Origin: Gnetum montanum
Lineage: Eukaryota > Streptophyta > Gnetopsida > Gnetales > Gnetaceae
DNA length: 64,000 nt
Assembly: GCA_015680685.1 (NCBI GenBank)
Contig: MNCI01033474.1
Coordinates: forward strand, 1,112,009 to 1,176,008
Reading direction: 5' to 3'
This document shows positions 24,259 to 35,479 of the stretch, in pieces. The position numbers and the translations under genes were made by a program. The notes beneath the pieces are model-generated. The model worked only from the letters and a program-made list of their open reading frames with translations, did no database searches and was not told the DNA's origin. The number at the start of each line of letters is the position of its first letter. Position 1 is the stretch's first letter.

Positions 24259-26144
24259 TGTAGCGACCGAAAACGTCGATGGGTGGAAACACCTAGAGGT
24301 CTTCAGCTAAATAGTTTTAACCCCGGGTCTATGTGAGGGCAGTGCTGGATAAAAATGGAAACGAGGCAGCCTAAGTGGTATAGTCGATTAGATAAGGACT
24401 TAGTCGGTGTCACTTAACCTTTCGTAAATGTGTAATGCAGAAATGATGTTTATAATGCAATATAATAATTATTAAATGTGATGAAGCAAAAAACAGTGTA
24501 AAATGCAATGATAATAAGCAGGAATGTAAAGCAAACTGGAGTTAGAAGATGCACCACCTCAAGATTGCAAATTTACTTTGTTGAGATGGATATAATCAGT
24601 TGCACAACACTAGGAAGCACAGAGATCCCAAAGGTAACTAGAATGTTCAAAGTAGGCCAACTATGTTCTTGAACGTGGACTTAAAAGCCAACAATGCAAA
24701 GTGCTACAAAGGCAATAGAAACGAGCTAACAGAATGCCAAGCGAAAATGCCAACTGCTTAATTTTTCCACCCCTTTGAATTGCTATCTTGCTAACTGCTT
24801 AAATTGCCAATTTGCTAAACAAAAATGTTTGCCAACTTGCCAACAACAAATGCTAACAATGATCAAAATTGCCAACCAAATTTGCCAACAACCCTAAATT
24901 TTGTCAACCAATGCCCAATTTTTCCAACCCCTTGAGCATTACTCGTCAGGGTATTTATAGGGCTAGGAACAAGCAAGAGATGCAGTTTAGATGCCACGTC
25001 TTTTGGACCCATGACATGCTGACATGTCCATACTGCATGAACATGCAAAGCTGATTGTGAACCTACCACACTGCAATCACACTATCGAAACTGTAGATGC
25101 TGGAATCAAATATGCCAACGATGTAGACAAGGAATGAGCCACAGTGAAGTAGTGTGGCTACATGCTATGCTGTGCTATGCTATGTAGCGTAGCATGTTGG
25201 CGTAGCGTAGCAGCTTGCTACATTGTGTTATGCTATGTACCATAGCACAGCGTAGCCACCAATTTGAAGAAGAAATTTGTGTTGAAGTCAATTGCATCTC
25301 CTAGAATCTTCATCGTACGTTAGGTCAACTTTCGCAGCACTTGGTTTGATATGCATCTTTTGCTATGTTATGCTACGCTACATAGCGTAGCAGCTAGCTT
25401 CATTCGTGATCCGTGTTGAAGTTGGAAATGCTTGCTTGGAGCTCAGATTATGCTAATAGCTGCAAATTTTTTCTTATTTGAAGAGAGATCTGTGAACTTG
25501 TTGAACTTGCATTTGAGAGGCTCATTGTTACTTTTGAATCGTCGCTATGCTGTGCTATGCTATGTAGCATAGCGCAGCGTAGCAGCCAGCATATCCTGAC
25601 TTTTGTTCAATCCACCACTTTCTAATGAGAAACTTTGCTAAGGACTTGAAGTTGGATAATGTAATTGGTTTTGAAGGCTGGAGTGCTTGCCGAGTGCAAT
25701 TGGAATCACTAGGCAAGCTGGGCCTTTCTATCTTGCCTTTGCTATGCTGTGCTACACAGCGTAGCGTAGCATAGCGTAGCAATCTGTTCTGCAATAGTTT
25801 GGTCATCTAAGCAACTGTCTTCTGAGGCCTACTATGCTACATAGCGTAGCAAACTTCCTCACTAGAAAACTTGCCGAACTATTTTGCACATCCTAAGCAC
25901 CACCGACAACCCCAAGCATCGTTTTCTAATAGACTGTCAGCTGGGTGAATCACCCAGGTGGGCAGGTCGGAGAGTCCATCGGGCCTGTTAGCTCTAGAGG
26001 TAGAAAACTTGTTGAACTGAATAGTCTAGACTTAGTGCATCCATTTCCTGCCAAAATACAGTGAGACTACACTTGTGGAAATCCCTTGCCTAAATTCCAA
26101 GACCCTGGTGAAGTAAGAGGGTCTTGAAATTTTGGGGTGTTTCA
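24259..26144 (-). repeat. Element B 3' LTR
   Basis: In plus reading it starts TGTAGCGACCGAAAACGTCG and ends TTTTGGGGTGTTTCA. A TATA box (24,952-24,959 on minus) marks the U3 promoter. At least five inverted GCTA(C/T)GC...GC(G/A)TAGC palindromes lie between 25,150 and 25,850; the clearest is 25,543-25,583. Its partner is 59,649-61,515. Differences are mostly transitions, compatible with age and methylation decay. Confidence 0.92.
25543..25583. repeat. GCTAC-type palindrome in B 3' LTR
   Basis: The arms GCTATGCTGTGCTATG and, in inverted form, CATAGCGCAGCGTAGC flank a short centre. A stem-loop or cruciform is possible on either strand. Confidence 0.75.
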
Positions 26145-26163
26145 TTGGCCCCTCTTTGTCGAC
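26145..26163 (-). other. Element B polypurine tract
   Basis: On the minus strand GTCGACAAAGAGGGGCCAA runs straight into the LTR start TGAAACACCCC. This is the plus-strand primer and confirms the minus orientation. Confidence 0.85.
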
Positions 26164-27525
26164 ATTTGGAGGATGGACCTGAGAGATGTCAATAAAGAAT
26201 ACAAAACACCATAGAAGAAAAGATGCCAACATCACCCTTCGATAATCACCAAGATGTCACTTAGCTATGCTTGAGAGTGTTGGATTGGTTATGCAGGGAA
26301 AGAGGAAGGGTTAAACTGGGGGGAGAAGGAGGTTTAGGAAAATGGTAAAGATGAGACTTAGCAAGGTCCCTTGTCGGAATGCTTGTGAGGGAGTTGTTTG
26401 TGTGGGCATCTTTGCTTTTGCTAACCTTTGATCTCTCATCAGAATGCTTAGAGAGGGTTACTGTGAAACAACTGATGTACCATTTATTTTAGCCATGCTT
26501 CTTTTTTTTTCACGAGCTTTTGCTCTTTTATGCTTTTTCTTTTTCTGTTCTACCATTTACATTTGCAAACAACCTTGTTGCAGGATAGGTGTTTCTTTCC
26601 CAGGATGAATTGCATCACATCCACATGGGGCTTTAACTTGCCTACAGATGCTTCCCATGCAGCGAGTTACATTACATGCGTCATATGGACTTTGTGGTTG
26701 GGCATATGGGAGGGCTTTACAAGCATCAGGAAAATTCATAAAAGAGGTGAGAGCGAGAATTGTGGGTGTAAGGAATGAGTTAAAGAAGGTTAAGGGGGAG
26801 GGCAGGATATGCACTATGAAGTGGCTAAGCTAGTCAGGAAGACCACCTTGGAACGATGTAGTGTCCTACATCCATGGAGAAAATGCACCTCTGACTGACG
26901 CCCCTCTAGTACGTATCCTGCAAACACAACAAAGAGCAAACTAGAAGAAACAACCATGATGCAAAATGAAGGCAAAGGTCTTGCTTGCTTTGAACACTAC
27001 TGGAACAACAGACATTGTTGCTAAGCCATTCGATGTCCAAATTAGAAAGGCCAGCAATAGTTCTAGTAGCATATGCATGGAGAGGTCGGCACCAAGGTAG
27101 CTGGGAATTGCGGTGATGCGAGTGCTCAGGAATCCCTACCCAAGGAAAACATTATGCAGTCTAGCTGTGAGATAGGCTACCCAACAGCTAAACGTCTTTT
27201 GGGCTCAGATGCTGGCGGGGGCCAGAGGATAGCAACATTGTGGTTGGGCCACAATACTGTTGGAACTCCAGCAGTAGGCGTTGACTACGGAAGTTACTAC
27301 CAGGGCAATGAGCCATGGTAGCGGTAGCTCCAGAAGGTCAGTAGGATGTCATACGACATCTTTGGAGGATTAGCAAGATGCCAGGGATAGTGGCATTGCA
27401 CATATTCCTAAGGATTTTTTCTTAGCATCGTGAACTACATTTAGGAACTACAACGTCCCACCCTGTGTTGGTGTGCACGCTCGCTTATTTGTAGAGTTGT
27501 GATGCATGCTGAGGACGTGTCACAA
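26164..27525 (-). other. Element B 3' internal non-coding region
   Basis: Homologous, in inverse orientation, to 55,600-56,894 of element C. It contains no ORF of note on the element strand. Short ORFs on either strand are not conserved between the two copies. Confidence 0.7.
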
Positions 27526-27905
27526 ACCTAGTTTAAGATCCTGGTAGACCATCTAATATGCTAGCTTAAGGTCCTAGTAGACCATGGTCCACTAGTTTAA
27601 GATCCTAGCAGATCGCAGTACTAGTTTATCATTGTAGCAGATGGTCGCTGTGCTATTTTAAGGTCCTAGCAGACCGCTGTGCTAGTTTATCATCGTAGCA
27701 TACAGTGGATCGGCTAGTTTAACATCATAGCGGACATGCTTTTGCCAATTTTACATCATAGTGGATGATCTGTACTAGTTTTACATCTTAGTGGATGAGC
27801 TTTGCCGATTTTGCATGATAGCGGACGAGCTTTGCCAGTTTTATGTCGTAGCAGACGATTGCTTACCTTTGCTAGGTTTACATCATAGCGGATGTTTGCT
27901 TATCT
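27526..27905. repeat. TAGTTTAAGRTC minisatellite after integrase (B)
   Basis: About ten degenerate units of 30-45 bp carry CTAGTTTAAGGTCCTAGCAGACC, shifting towards TTTTACATCRTAGCGGACGA variants near the pol end. C has the matching block at 55,262-55,595. The block lies between the pol stop and the 3' internal region. Confidence 0.85.
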
Positions 27906-27915
27906 CGCTCATGCA

Positions 27916-29010
27916 TCAGATGTAGTATGGCTTGAGGTATAAATTATTTACAGGATTCGTGAACTCGTTGCCATCCATGTCTACTAGCTTGAAGGCCCCA
28001 TTCCCAAAGACTTTTGTGACCATGAACGGACCTTTCCAGTTTGCTGAGAATTTTTTCACATGCTCACGGATAGCCTTGAGAATGAGGTCTCCCTTCTATA
28101 TTGGCCATTGATGTAGGTTTGCATAATGCTTCTACCATTTCCTATTCTAATATTGCTCTATGCGACCAAGTGTTTGTGCACGCTCCTCCTTTATGGAGTC
28201 GAGGTTGATGATCCTCGACTCATTGTTCTGGGCTTCACTCACGATGTTCGATAGGATCATTCAAAGTGAAGGTACCTGCAACTTAAGAGGTAACACAGCT
28301 TTAGATCTATAAATAAGACTATAAGGTGTCTTACTTGTCACAGTCCTGCACATCATTCTATAAGCCCATAGCACATAGAGGATTTGCTCATGCCATCGCC
28401 TCTTGCTGTTGTTAAGCATTTTCTTGAGAAAGTTGATGATGGACTTGTTCATAGCCTCTACTTGTCCATTTTCCTGTGGATAGTATGGTGAGGAGAATGA
28501 TTGCCTGATGCCAAGATTGTTGCAGAAGGTTATAGTTTTCACACTACTAAACTATGGCTCATTGTCGGTCACAATAGTCATGGGAATCCCAAACCTTGTC
28601 ACGATGTTGTCTAAGATGAAGTGGAAAACTTGCTGAGATGTAGTCTTCCTTAGGGGAATAGCCTCCATCCACTTTGTAAAATACTCGATGGCGGTGATGA
28701 TGAAGCTATGCCCTGTGAAAGAATTAGGCATGATAGGTCCTATGATGTCTAGTCCCCATTGTTGGAAAGGCCACATGATCTACATTGGATGCAACTTTGT
28801 AGGTGAAACGTGTATAAAATTTGCATATCTTTGGCACGTATCATAAGTCTTGACTTTGGCTTGGCAATCATTTTCCATGTGAGGCCAGTAGTATCCTAGG
28901 AATCTGATTTTTACAGCCATGGCTCTAGGTGCTATGTGTCCATCACACAGTCCATCGTGTACATCATTAATGACCTTCTATGCTTGCTCCTCATTTATGC
29001 ATGCCAGCAA
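27916..29010 (-). pseudogene. Element B integrase, catalytic residues kept but frame broken
   Basis: In minus order, a degraded zinc-binding module (about 29,010-28,790) is followed by a core with WGLDIIGPI (D), VTDNEP (D) and YYPQENGQVE (E), so the DDE triad is present. The tail has EGDLILKAIREHVKKFS and ends at a stop at 27,916. A stop after the second D and changes in the zinc-binding module break the frame. It would have inserted the cDNA in the nucleus. Confidence 0.85.
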
Positions 29011-29289
29011 CATCCCATCATAGGAGTGTTTGCACAAGGTGTTGTCTCCCATGAGCACATATTGATGAGCACACTTGCGGATCACATCTCTTTGGGTAGA
29101 TGTCAATCCACTTGGGGGCTCGCCATGTTGTAGGTAGGCTTTAATGTTGGCATACCACTCTTGGGTGTTCGTAGTGCTAACAAAGGCTATGTGTACCGCT
29201 TGAGTGCTAGGCTTTGTACACTCAGTAATTGAAACGGCCAAACTTGCAAACAAGTGTGGTGGCACGTTTAATGCTAAGGTGGCCAGGGC

Positions 29290-30130
29290 ATCTTCTATAG
29301 TGTTTTCGTTGCGCAACATGTGCTGAACATCCATTGTTGTGAACTATTTAAGAAAATTTTTTGCTAGGTCGCAGTAGGGCTACAAGTATGTAGCTTTGCA
29401 AGCATCGACTTCTATGATTTAATTTACGATGAGTTATGAATCCTCACAAATCGCCAGGTGTTGGATGCTCAATGATTGGGATGCTAAGAAGCCCCTGAGT
29501 AACCCTTCATACTCTTCCACGTTGTTTGTACAAGGGAACGCAAAACGATAAGCAAAAGGCTGCATTTCCCTAGAGGGGAACATAATGATGGCAGTTGCAC
29601 TACCTTCTCGCATGGTCGAGGCATCATCAAAATGCAGAGTAGCTTCAAGATGTGACAGGGCGGCGTTGATAGTGCTAACATGCTCATCAGGGAATTTAGA
29701 ATCTATGATTGTCTAATTATTGACAAGTGACATCGTAAGTTGCATTACTATAGCTTGACCCTTGGTCAACGATTGGCTCACATAATGCAAATCGAATTCC
29801 GCTATTATGGCTTTCCACTAGGCTATCCTGCTACTTTCATACAGATTGTTTGTGATAGCCCAGAGTACATTGCTCTTGCAAACGATGTTAACCTTGCTAT
29901 GAAACATATAATGCTTCCATTTTTTTAATGCGAAGACTAGGAAAAGGAAGTTTCTTTCCACCTCATTGTATTTTTCCTCATACGCTATTAATGCATGACT
30001 TAGATAATACACTGGAATGTCAGAGCCATTGTCTCGTCTCTGACATTATAGTGCTATGATAGACGTGTCTGAGGTGGCAAGGTAGACGAAGAAAGGCTTA
30101 TCCCTTTGTGGTGGGTACATAGTTGGGAGG
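29290..30130 (-). pseudogene. Element B RNase H plus archaeal-type RNase H, broken
   Basis: The retroviral-type RNase H (about 30,130-29,740) keeps YEEKYNEVERNFLFLVFALKKW. The second RNase H (about 29,640-29,290) begins HFDDAST, then has CTNNVEEYEGLL and ATLALNVPP. Several stops occur. Two RNase H domains in tandem before integrase is the defining trait of Tat/Ogre elements. Confidence 0.8.
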
Positions 30131-31000
30131 TGTAAAAGCTCTCTCTTTAGATCATCAAAGGCCTATTGGCATTATGTTATCCATTTGAAGTTAACCCCCT
30201 TTTTTAGTAGATGTTGCATGGGGTGTAACTTGTCAGTCAACTTTGCTATAAACCTCTTGATGAATTGTACCCTACCTTGTAACCCACAAAATTCTTTAAG
30301 GTTTGTAGGTGGCACTAGATTAACTATGGCATTGACTTTGTCAGGGTCTACTTGTATTCCAACCTCTGATACTACAAACCCTAACATGCGTTCGGTTCTC
30401 ACCCCGAAGACACACTTTTTTGGATTAAGGTATAAATCGTGCATCTAGCAACACTTTAGGACTACACCTAGATCATTGGGATGATTAGAAGCCTCTTTAG
30501 ATTTGACCTCTATGTCATCCACATAGTCGTTCAGTGTTTCTAAGATGTAGTTGTTAAAGATGTAAGTCATGGATCTTTGGTAAGTTGCTCCGACGTTCTT
30601 GAGCTTGAAGGGCATCATAGTATAATAGAAAGTACCCTGTGGGGTCATGAAGGTTGTTGCTAACTGATGCTCTGGGTTGACGCGAATTTGGTTATAGTTA
30701 GAGAAACTATCCATGAAGGATAACAGAGCATGATCAACTATAGTGTCAATGACTTGATCGATACTCGGCAATGGGAAATCGTCTTTGATTGTGGCTTTGT
30801 TCAAATCCTGGAAGTCTATGCAGATTCGTATTCCTTCCATTTTCTTAGAAACCACAATGATGTTTGACACCCACTCTAAGTAATCAACTACCCAAATGAA
30901 ACCAGCCTAATAGAGCTTGGTGATTTCATCATGTACGACTAGTGCGATCTTTGGTTTAACCTTGCAAGCCTTCTGCTTAACTGCTTTCATCCATGGATGT
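30131..31000 (-). pseudogene. Element B reverse transcriptase
   Basis: It keeps SNIIVVSKKMEGIRICIDF, DLNKATIKDDFPLPSIDQVI, TPQGTFYYTMMPFKLKN, TYQRSMTYIFNNY, the intact catalytic YVDD (in LNDYVDDIEVKSK) and LNPKKCVFGV. Stops separate the thumb and the N-terminal part. The catalytic site itself is intact, unlike element A. Confidence 0.9.
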
Positions 31001-31410
31001 AAGACAATGTTGTGCTGTATGAGCCTCGGATCTAAACCTAGCATGTCAATGTAAGATCATGTGAATACTTCGATGTTTTTCTGTAGTACCTCGGCTATAT
31101 CTTTGTGCATTTGCAAATCTATGAGGGAGCTAAGCTTTAACGTTTTTATTTCCCCCCTGAATGTGGTTACAAGCATCTCAATGAGAGGGTCCTCAGTTAC
31201 ATCCCTAACCTCTAAATCTAGGGCTTGGACCTGAATTTTAGGCCAGTCTATGGATGTTTCTAAGGATGCCACAATGCTTTTTGTGGGTGAATCCTAGTCT
31301 ATTGACTTTGGGTTCAGTTGTCCTACAAGCTTGCCGTATGGACCTATCAAGGCTAAAGGTGAAGAGAGATCATGGTGCATTACCATTCTTACTCAACTTG
31401 CTATAATGAG
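31001..31410 (-). pseudogene. Element B pol N-terminal part before RT
   Basis: The minus-strand frame has EVRDVTEDPLIEMLVTT, then KTLKLSSLIDLQ, homologous to C at 51,900-52,080. It begins near 31,410, where C has a splice-acceptor-like CAG; in B the matching trinucleotide is CAA. It is the pol lead-in downstream of the protease-RT spacer. Confidence 0.7.
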
Positions 31411-31527
31411 ATGAATGCCTAGTCAAGGGATACTTGTTTATAGCAACAGTGCATAGTAAGTATTTGTAAAGTAGCAATAAGATGTGAACAGTTGAAATAA
31501 TTATAAAATATGATACAAAATTTGCAA

Positions 31528-31772
31528 CTTTCCAGTTTAAAGTCATAGTGGACTGTCTGGATGCAAAAGTGTAAAATTGCTAATTTAAGGCCTTTATGGA
31601 CCACTAAGGAGATCGAAGCTATGAGTTAGAACTGCTAGTTTAAGGTCTTTGCGGACTGTTAACTTGATAAAGGCTGTGGGTTAGAATTTGCTAGTTTAAG
31701 GTATTTGTAGACCATTTAGATGCAAAAGTTTGAAGTTGCTAGTTTAAGGTCTTCGCAGATTGTCTAGTTAGT
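31528..31772. repeat. TAGTTTAAGGTC minisatellite between pol and antisense gene (B)
   Basis: Five units of about 40-55 bp are built on GCTAGTTTAAGGTCTTTGCGGACTG. The core is shared with the block after integrase. C has its version at 51,300-51,655. Confidence 0.85.
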
Positions 31773-31942
31773 TATTTTTATAAAGGTCAACGACTATTTT
31801 AAAGTGGGTCAAAGTTTTCAATTGGACCCACCTACCATAATGCAAATAGTACCGCTACGCTATGGGCGAGTGCTACGCTGTACAGGATGTCCCACATTAA
31901 TTAGGGAGAGAAAATGGTAGGTTTCTTTTCACTATTTTCAGC

Positions 31943-31950
31943 TATAAATA
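31943..31950 (+). promoter_or_regulatory. TATA box of the antisense gene (B)
   Basis: TATAAATA lies 142 bp before the antisense ATG. C has CATAAATA at exactly the same spacing (51,104-51,097, minus). Flanking sequence (AGGGTTAACCCTTG versus GGGATTAATCCTTG) is also conserved. A promoter role is inferred. Confidence 0.6.
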
Positions 31951-32084
31951 AGGGTTAACCCTTGATAAACTTGTCATTTTCACTGTAACAATGTAGATCT
32001 TTCATTCAGAGCATAGAGCAATTGTGCTAACTGAGAGCAAGGTGATTCAGTGTAGCATCCAAGAAAGAATTAGCAAACGAAACA

Positions 32085-32203
32085 ATGGCTTTGAAGAGAG
32101 AATGCAAACACCTAGCACTCGCCAAGGTGGACAAAGTGAAGGAGACCCTGGGGCATGTGTCATAGGCATGCGTTCTAGTGTGAGACAAGACCCCATTGAC
32201 CTG
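32085..32203 (+). pseudogene. Antisense gene exon 1 (B)
   Basis: 119 bp from ATG to a CTG/GTAAGT donor. It encodes a charged helix (KRECKHLALAKVDKVKETLG) with in-frame TAG and TGA. C's exon 1 has the same length and no stop. Confidence 0.7.
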
Positions 32204-32809
32204 GTAAGTTGCTATGCTATTCTTTATTTTTCTTATGTTGCTGCTATTGATTTTGATTTCTCTGATTTTGTTTTTGTGATTTTTTTATGTAATCTACATT
32301 TCCTGTTATCATTTTTGTTGTTATTTTCGCCGTTACACCGCTGCTATTGTCGATTCGACTACAACGGTGTATGGATGCTATGCTAAGGTTGCATGCAATG
32401 TTTTCCAGAATGCCATTACTATGGCTATCCTACGGCAGAGGCTTAGGCAATTCTGGCAACTTGGCATGCGAATAGCGTAGCATATGATCCTCAAGAGGGT
32501 TCGATCATGCGTGTGATTTGACAGCGTAACACGTGTTTATCATGGTGCAATGAAAATCATTTTGTCAGATAGAAGATTTATCAAAACTAGTGCAGCGCAT
32601 TGAATTCTTTCTTGTCAAAATATTTGTGTTTAACTCTTTGTTGCTATGTTAGGCTAATTCTGCTACGCTCTTTCCTTCATGTTTTTTTTTGCTATGCTAC
32701 ATGCATGGAGAGAGAATCACGCTACACTATCTACTAACTACTGATTCTTCTATGATATGTGTGAATCCCACTCGAACATGATGTTAACATTTTCATTTGT
32801 GTTATGTAG

Positions 32810-33259
32810 GATGGTGCTAAGGCAAATCTTAATTGTCCTAGAAATTGTAGGGGTCTTGTGCTACCTAAGCGAGCTGGTGGCCAACGTTCCTTCACCCCAT
32901 GCATATGTGGGGTAGTAGGCGGTTTGGTTCCAAGAAGGTGCACGTGACTTCTTACAATTTCTTCTCCAGCACTTCAATGTGATCGTTTGGTCACACTTGT
33001 CAGAGGAGGTAGCAGCCATAATGACAGAAACCCTATTACTTGGGGCAAATCAGGGTATCTTGAGATTTTTTACTGATGGAGCAATTATGAGCAAGCAAGG
33101 AGAAGGATCCAATTAGCACCCAAAAAATTTGAGGAGTTTGGCTCGGATCTGGGAGATGCCCGAATACAATTGCTACCATCTGTACAACACTTTTTTTATT
33201 GCCTGCCACATGGGAACTTGTTTTCAAAACCCACCAGGAACCATTTACTGTATTGACGA
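32810..33259 (+). pseudogene. Antisense gene exon 2, FCP1-like HAD core (B)
   Basis: 450 bp between a TTATGTAG acceptor and a GA/GTGAGT donor. The frame continues from exon 1. It reads ILIVLEIVGVLC (HAD motif I, with Glu for the nucleophile Asp), GARDFLQFLLQHFNVIVWS (like GARDFLEFC.ERFNVGVWS of plant FCP1-like proteins), PKNLRSLARIW (motif III Lys), then NTFFIACHMGTCFQNPPGTI. The last matches NTLLIDDSPYKA..NPP.TAI with the DD lost. Two adjacent TAG codons and one TGA-type lesion break it. Confidence 0.72.
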
Positions 33260-33341
33260 GTGAGTTTTGTAAACATATTCCACTATGCTATGCAATACTT
33301 GCTACGCTAGGCAAATGTTAACAGTGTGTTTTCATTACCAG

Positions 33342-33616
33342 GTTCTTTATCAATAAGGATGGACTTCACAGTGACACGGATGCATTGTCCTTAGCATGGA
33401 TGACACTGCGGGAGTTTTCTTCTGTTGAGAATATGCCTGCAGGTGTGATAGGCCAATGAGGGGGTGAGTATAAAACCTATCTAACCTAGTACTCCCAACT
33501 TTATAATAGATGCAAGGAGTTCGGTTGTTTGGATGGGGATTAGGAATCCCTTAGGTCGATCGCTGTTGAAGATGTATTGGTGGATCTTCTGTCATTCCCA
33601 TCACCGTTCAAACCTG
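33342..33616 (+). pseudogene. Antisense gene exon 3 (B)
   Basis: 275 bp. The split codon GA/G restores Glu and gives IDEFFINKDGLHSDT, then TLREFSSVENMPAGVIG, like the C-terminal helix of FCP1-type domains. It ends at a CCTG/GTAAGC donor. C has 275 bp here too. Confidence 0.68.
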
Positions 33617-33726
33617 GTAAGCTAAATAGTGGATTACTTGTATGTTCGAGTGTTGCTCTTGGTTTTATGCTATTTTTGATTTTATCTATGTTTTTTCTTT
33701 TCTTCTTGTACAAAATTCTACAACAG

Positions 33727-34773
33727 CAAAGAAGACCGAGGAGGTGACAGTGATCATCTCCAGACATCATGAGGCCAACATCTACTTCAGGTATGGGGAG
33801 GTAGACAAGACTCAATGCTGGCTTTGCAATGGGACCTCAGAATTGCTGACCAAACACCTTCAAAATGCTATACTTATGGATCTATTCCTAGCCATGAACC
33901 CGAGCATCCCTGCTACTGAGATGCTGGTCCTATCTGACTCATTTTCAAAAAAGGTAGACCGCTTCCACACACGTGTGCATGGTGTGTTGGTGGTCCTTGA
34001 AATCAATGACCAACTATTTATGGACCTCTTTGGTGTTCCCAGTGATGGTCTCCTTGTGGGGGCAAATACCAAAAAAGAGGAAAACCATAAGGAGGACATT
34101 GAGGAGTGGCTAGGGATGGCTAAAGGGTAAAAGGGGATTGTTATTGCAAAAGCGAAGCTGAGAGCAGCCAAAGAAATTTACCCCATCTTCTTTGCCTATG
34201 CTTTTCCCAAGCTACTTTCCCAAGAAAAGATCATTGGGCTTGAGCAGGCTTGGGTGATGAGGGAGGTCATGGAAGATGGGGCTTGCTACAACTTGGCTAG
34301 ACATCTCTACAAAGGCCTGCAAGATGAAATGGTTACACTTCATAAGAAGCATGAGTTCCATTTCAACATGCATCATGCTTTTTACATAGCTTGCTTGCAA
34401 CATTTCACAGAATTCTTGGTGGTCTGTGAGAATGGAGTCTGGGTTATGCAAGATCGTAACTAGATTTTCAAACCATGGATATGCAAAATCTTCTAGACCA
34501 CCCAAGCCCAGGATCCCCTAGAAGCTATTGGGGAGTCATTTTCTATGATGACTAGGGATCGGGTGGCCTGCAACTTCCATGGCTAGGATAGCGTGGGAGA
34601 GGCACCCCCTACTACTACAGGTAGTGTATCATAGGGAAAATTCCTTATCGCAGAAACAGTGGCCACCAAGTTATAGCGAAAGAGTTCTCATCTAGCTGAG
34701 GAGCTTCCCCATATAGAAGAACAAGAGGGACAGACATTGCAGTTCAAGCTATGTAGGGTGCAGCCCCCCATTG
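33727..34773 (+). pseudogene. Antisense gene exon 4, unknown domain (B)
   Basis: About 349 codons with few stops, from a TACAACAG acceptor to an ATTG/GTAAATG donor. Conserved pieces between B and C include ANIYFRYGEVD, a FHTRVHGVLVVLEINDQLF-type segment, IEEWLG, a YP.FFAYAFP segment, IGLEQAWVM and HFNMHHAFYIACL. The V-x-G..V.LEIN...FG.P pattern loosely recalls plant transposon-associated domains that begin an insertion-type fold, but I do not recognise the family. This is the best preserved exon of the gene. Confidence 0.65.
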
Positions 34774-34823
34774 GTAAATGCTTTTGTTGTTTTTCTTGTT
34801 TCTTTGATTATTTGGTTAATGCT

Positions 34824-34865
34824 TGCTACGCTGTGCTACGCTAGGTAGCATAGCTTAGTATAGCA
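34824..34865. repeat. GCTAC palindrome in antisense intron 4 (B)
   Basis: TGCTACGCTGTGCTACGC, a short centre, then an inverted GCATAGCTTAGTATAGCA. The matching intron of C has a more perfect palindrome at 48,287-48,328. Confidence 0.7.
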
Positions 34866-34917
34866 TCGATTTTGAGTTAATATGATATGGCCTAATGTGA
34901 ACTTGCTTTTCCATCAA

Positions 34918-35260
34918 AGGAAGAAGAAGAAGAAGGAAAAGAAGAGGTGTCAGCCCCTTAAACTGGGGCAACTAGTAAAGATGCAGGGGCCCCAACCATA
35001 GGGAGAAGGGTCCCGATCAAGAGAGAGGGAACCTATGCCACAAGGGAAAGGGCTTCCATCGACAAAGGAAATGCCCCTGCTAATGAGGAGGGTGCTTCTA
35101 CCAATGAGGAGGATTCCCCCATTGATGAGGAGGATGCTGGTGCCTTAAGAAGAAAGGCCCCAGCGAATAAAGAGGAAGCTTGCGTCAACGAGGAAGGAAC
35201 CTTTGCTGATGATCCTTTTGCTAAGGACATTTCAACATCAGAGTAATAGATGAACGTAGA
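34918..35260 (+). pseudogene. Antisense gene exon 5, Glu-rich segment (B)
   Basis: It begins with a run of Glu codons, then has repeated short blocks such as ANEEGASTNEEDSPIDEEDA. C has a matching exon (48,231-47,881) starting with eight Glu. The splice acceptor AG is not preserved in B. Low-complexity acidic linker; no enzymatic role is implied. Confidence 0.55.
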
Positions 35261-35479
35261 GGGTGCTGCTATAGTGTTAAGCCAGCAAAGAGGGAAGCTA
35301 CAACAAGATGCTGGTGAGTTTGACAGTATATTCGACAATATTTCGATGGGCAACGCCCCCGCTATCACCCCTAAGGGTTTGTTGGGTAGGAGCCTTTATA
35401 CTATCGTTTGTGTTACTCACCTGTTTTATTGTAGTCCATCCTGGTCATTATTGATGCATTTAGTGATATGGTAGACACC

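Noticed and set aside
24863-25069. Small open frames in both strands within the B LTR
   Set aside because: LTR sequence is not expected to code, and the frames are not kept in the partner LTR.
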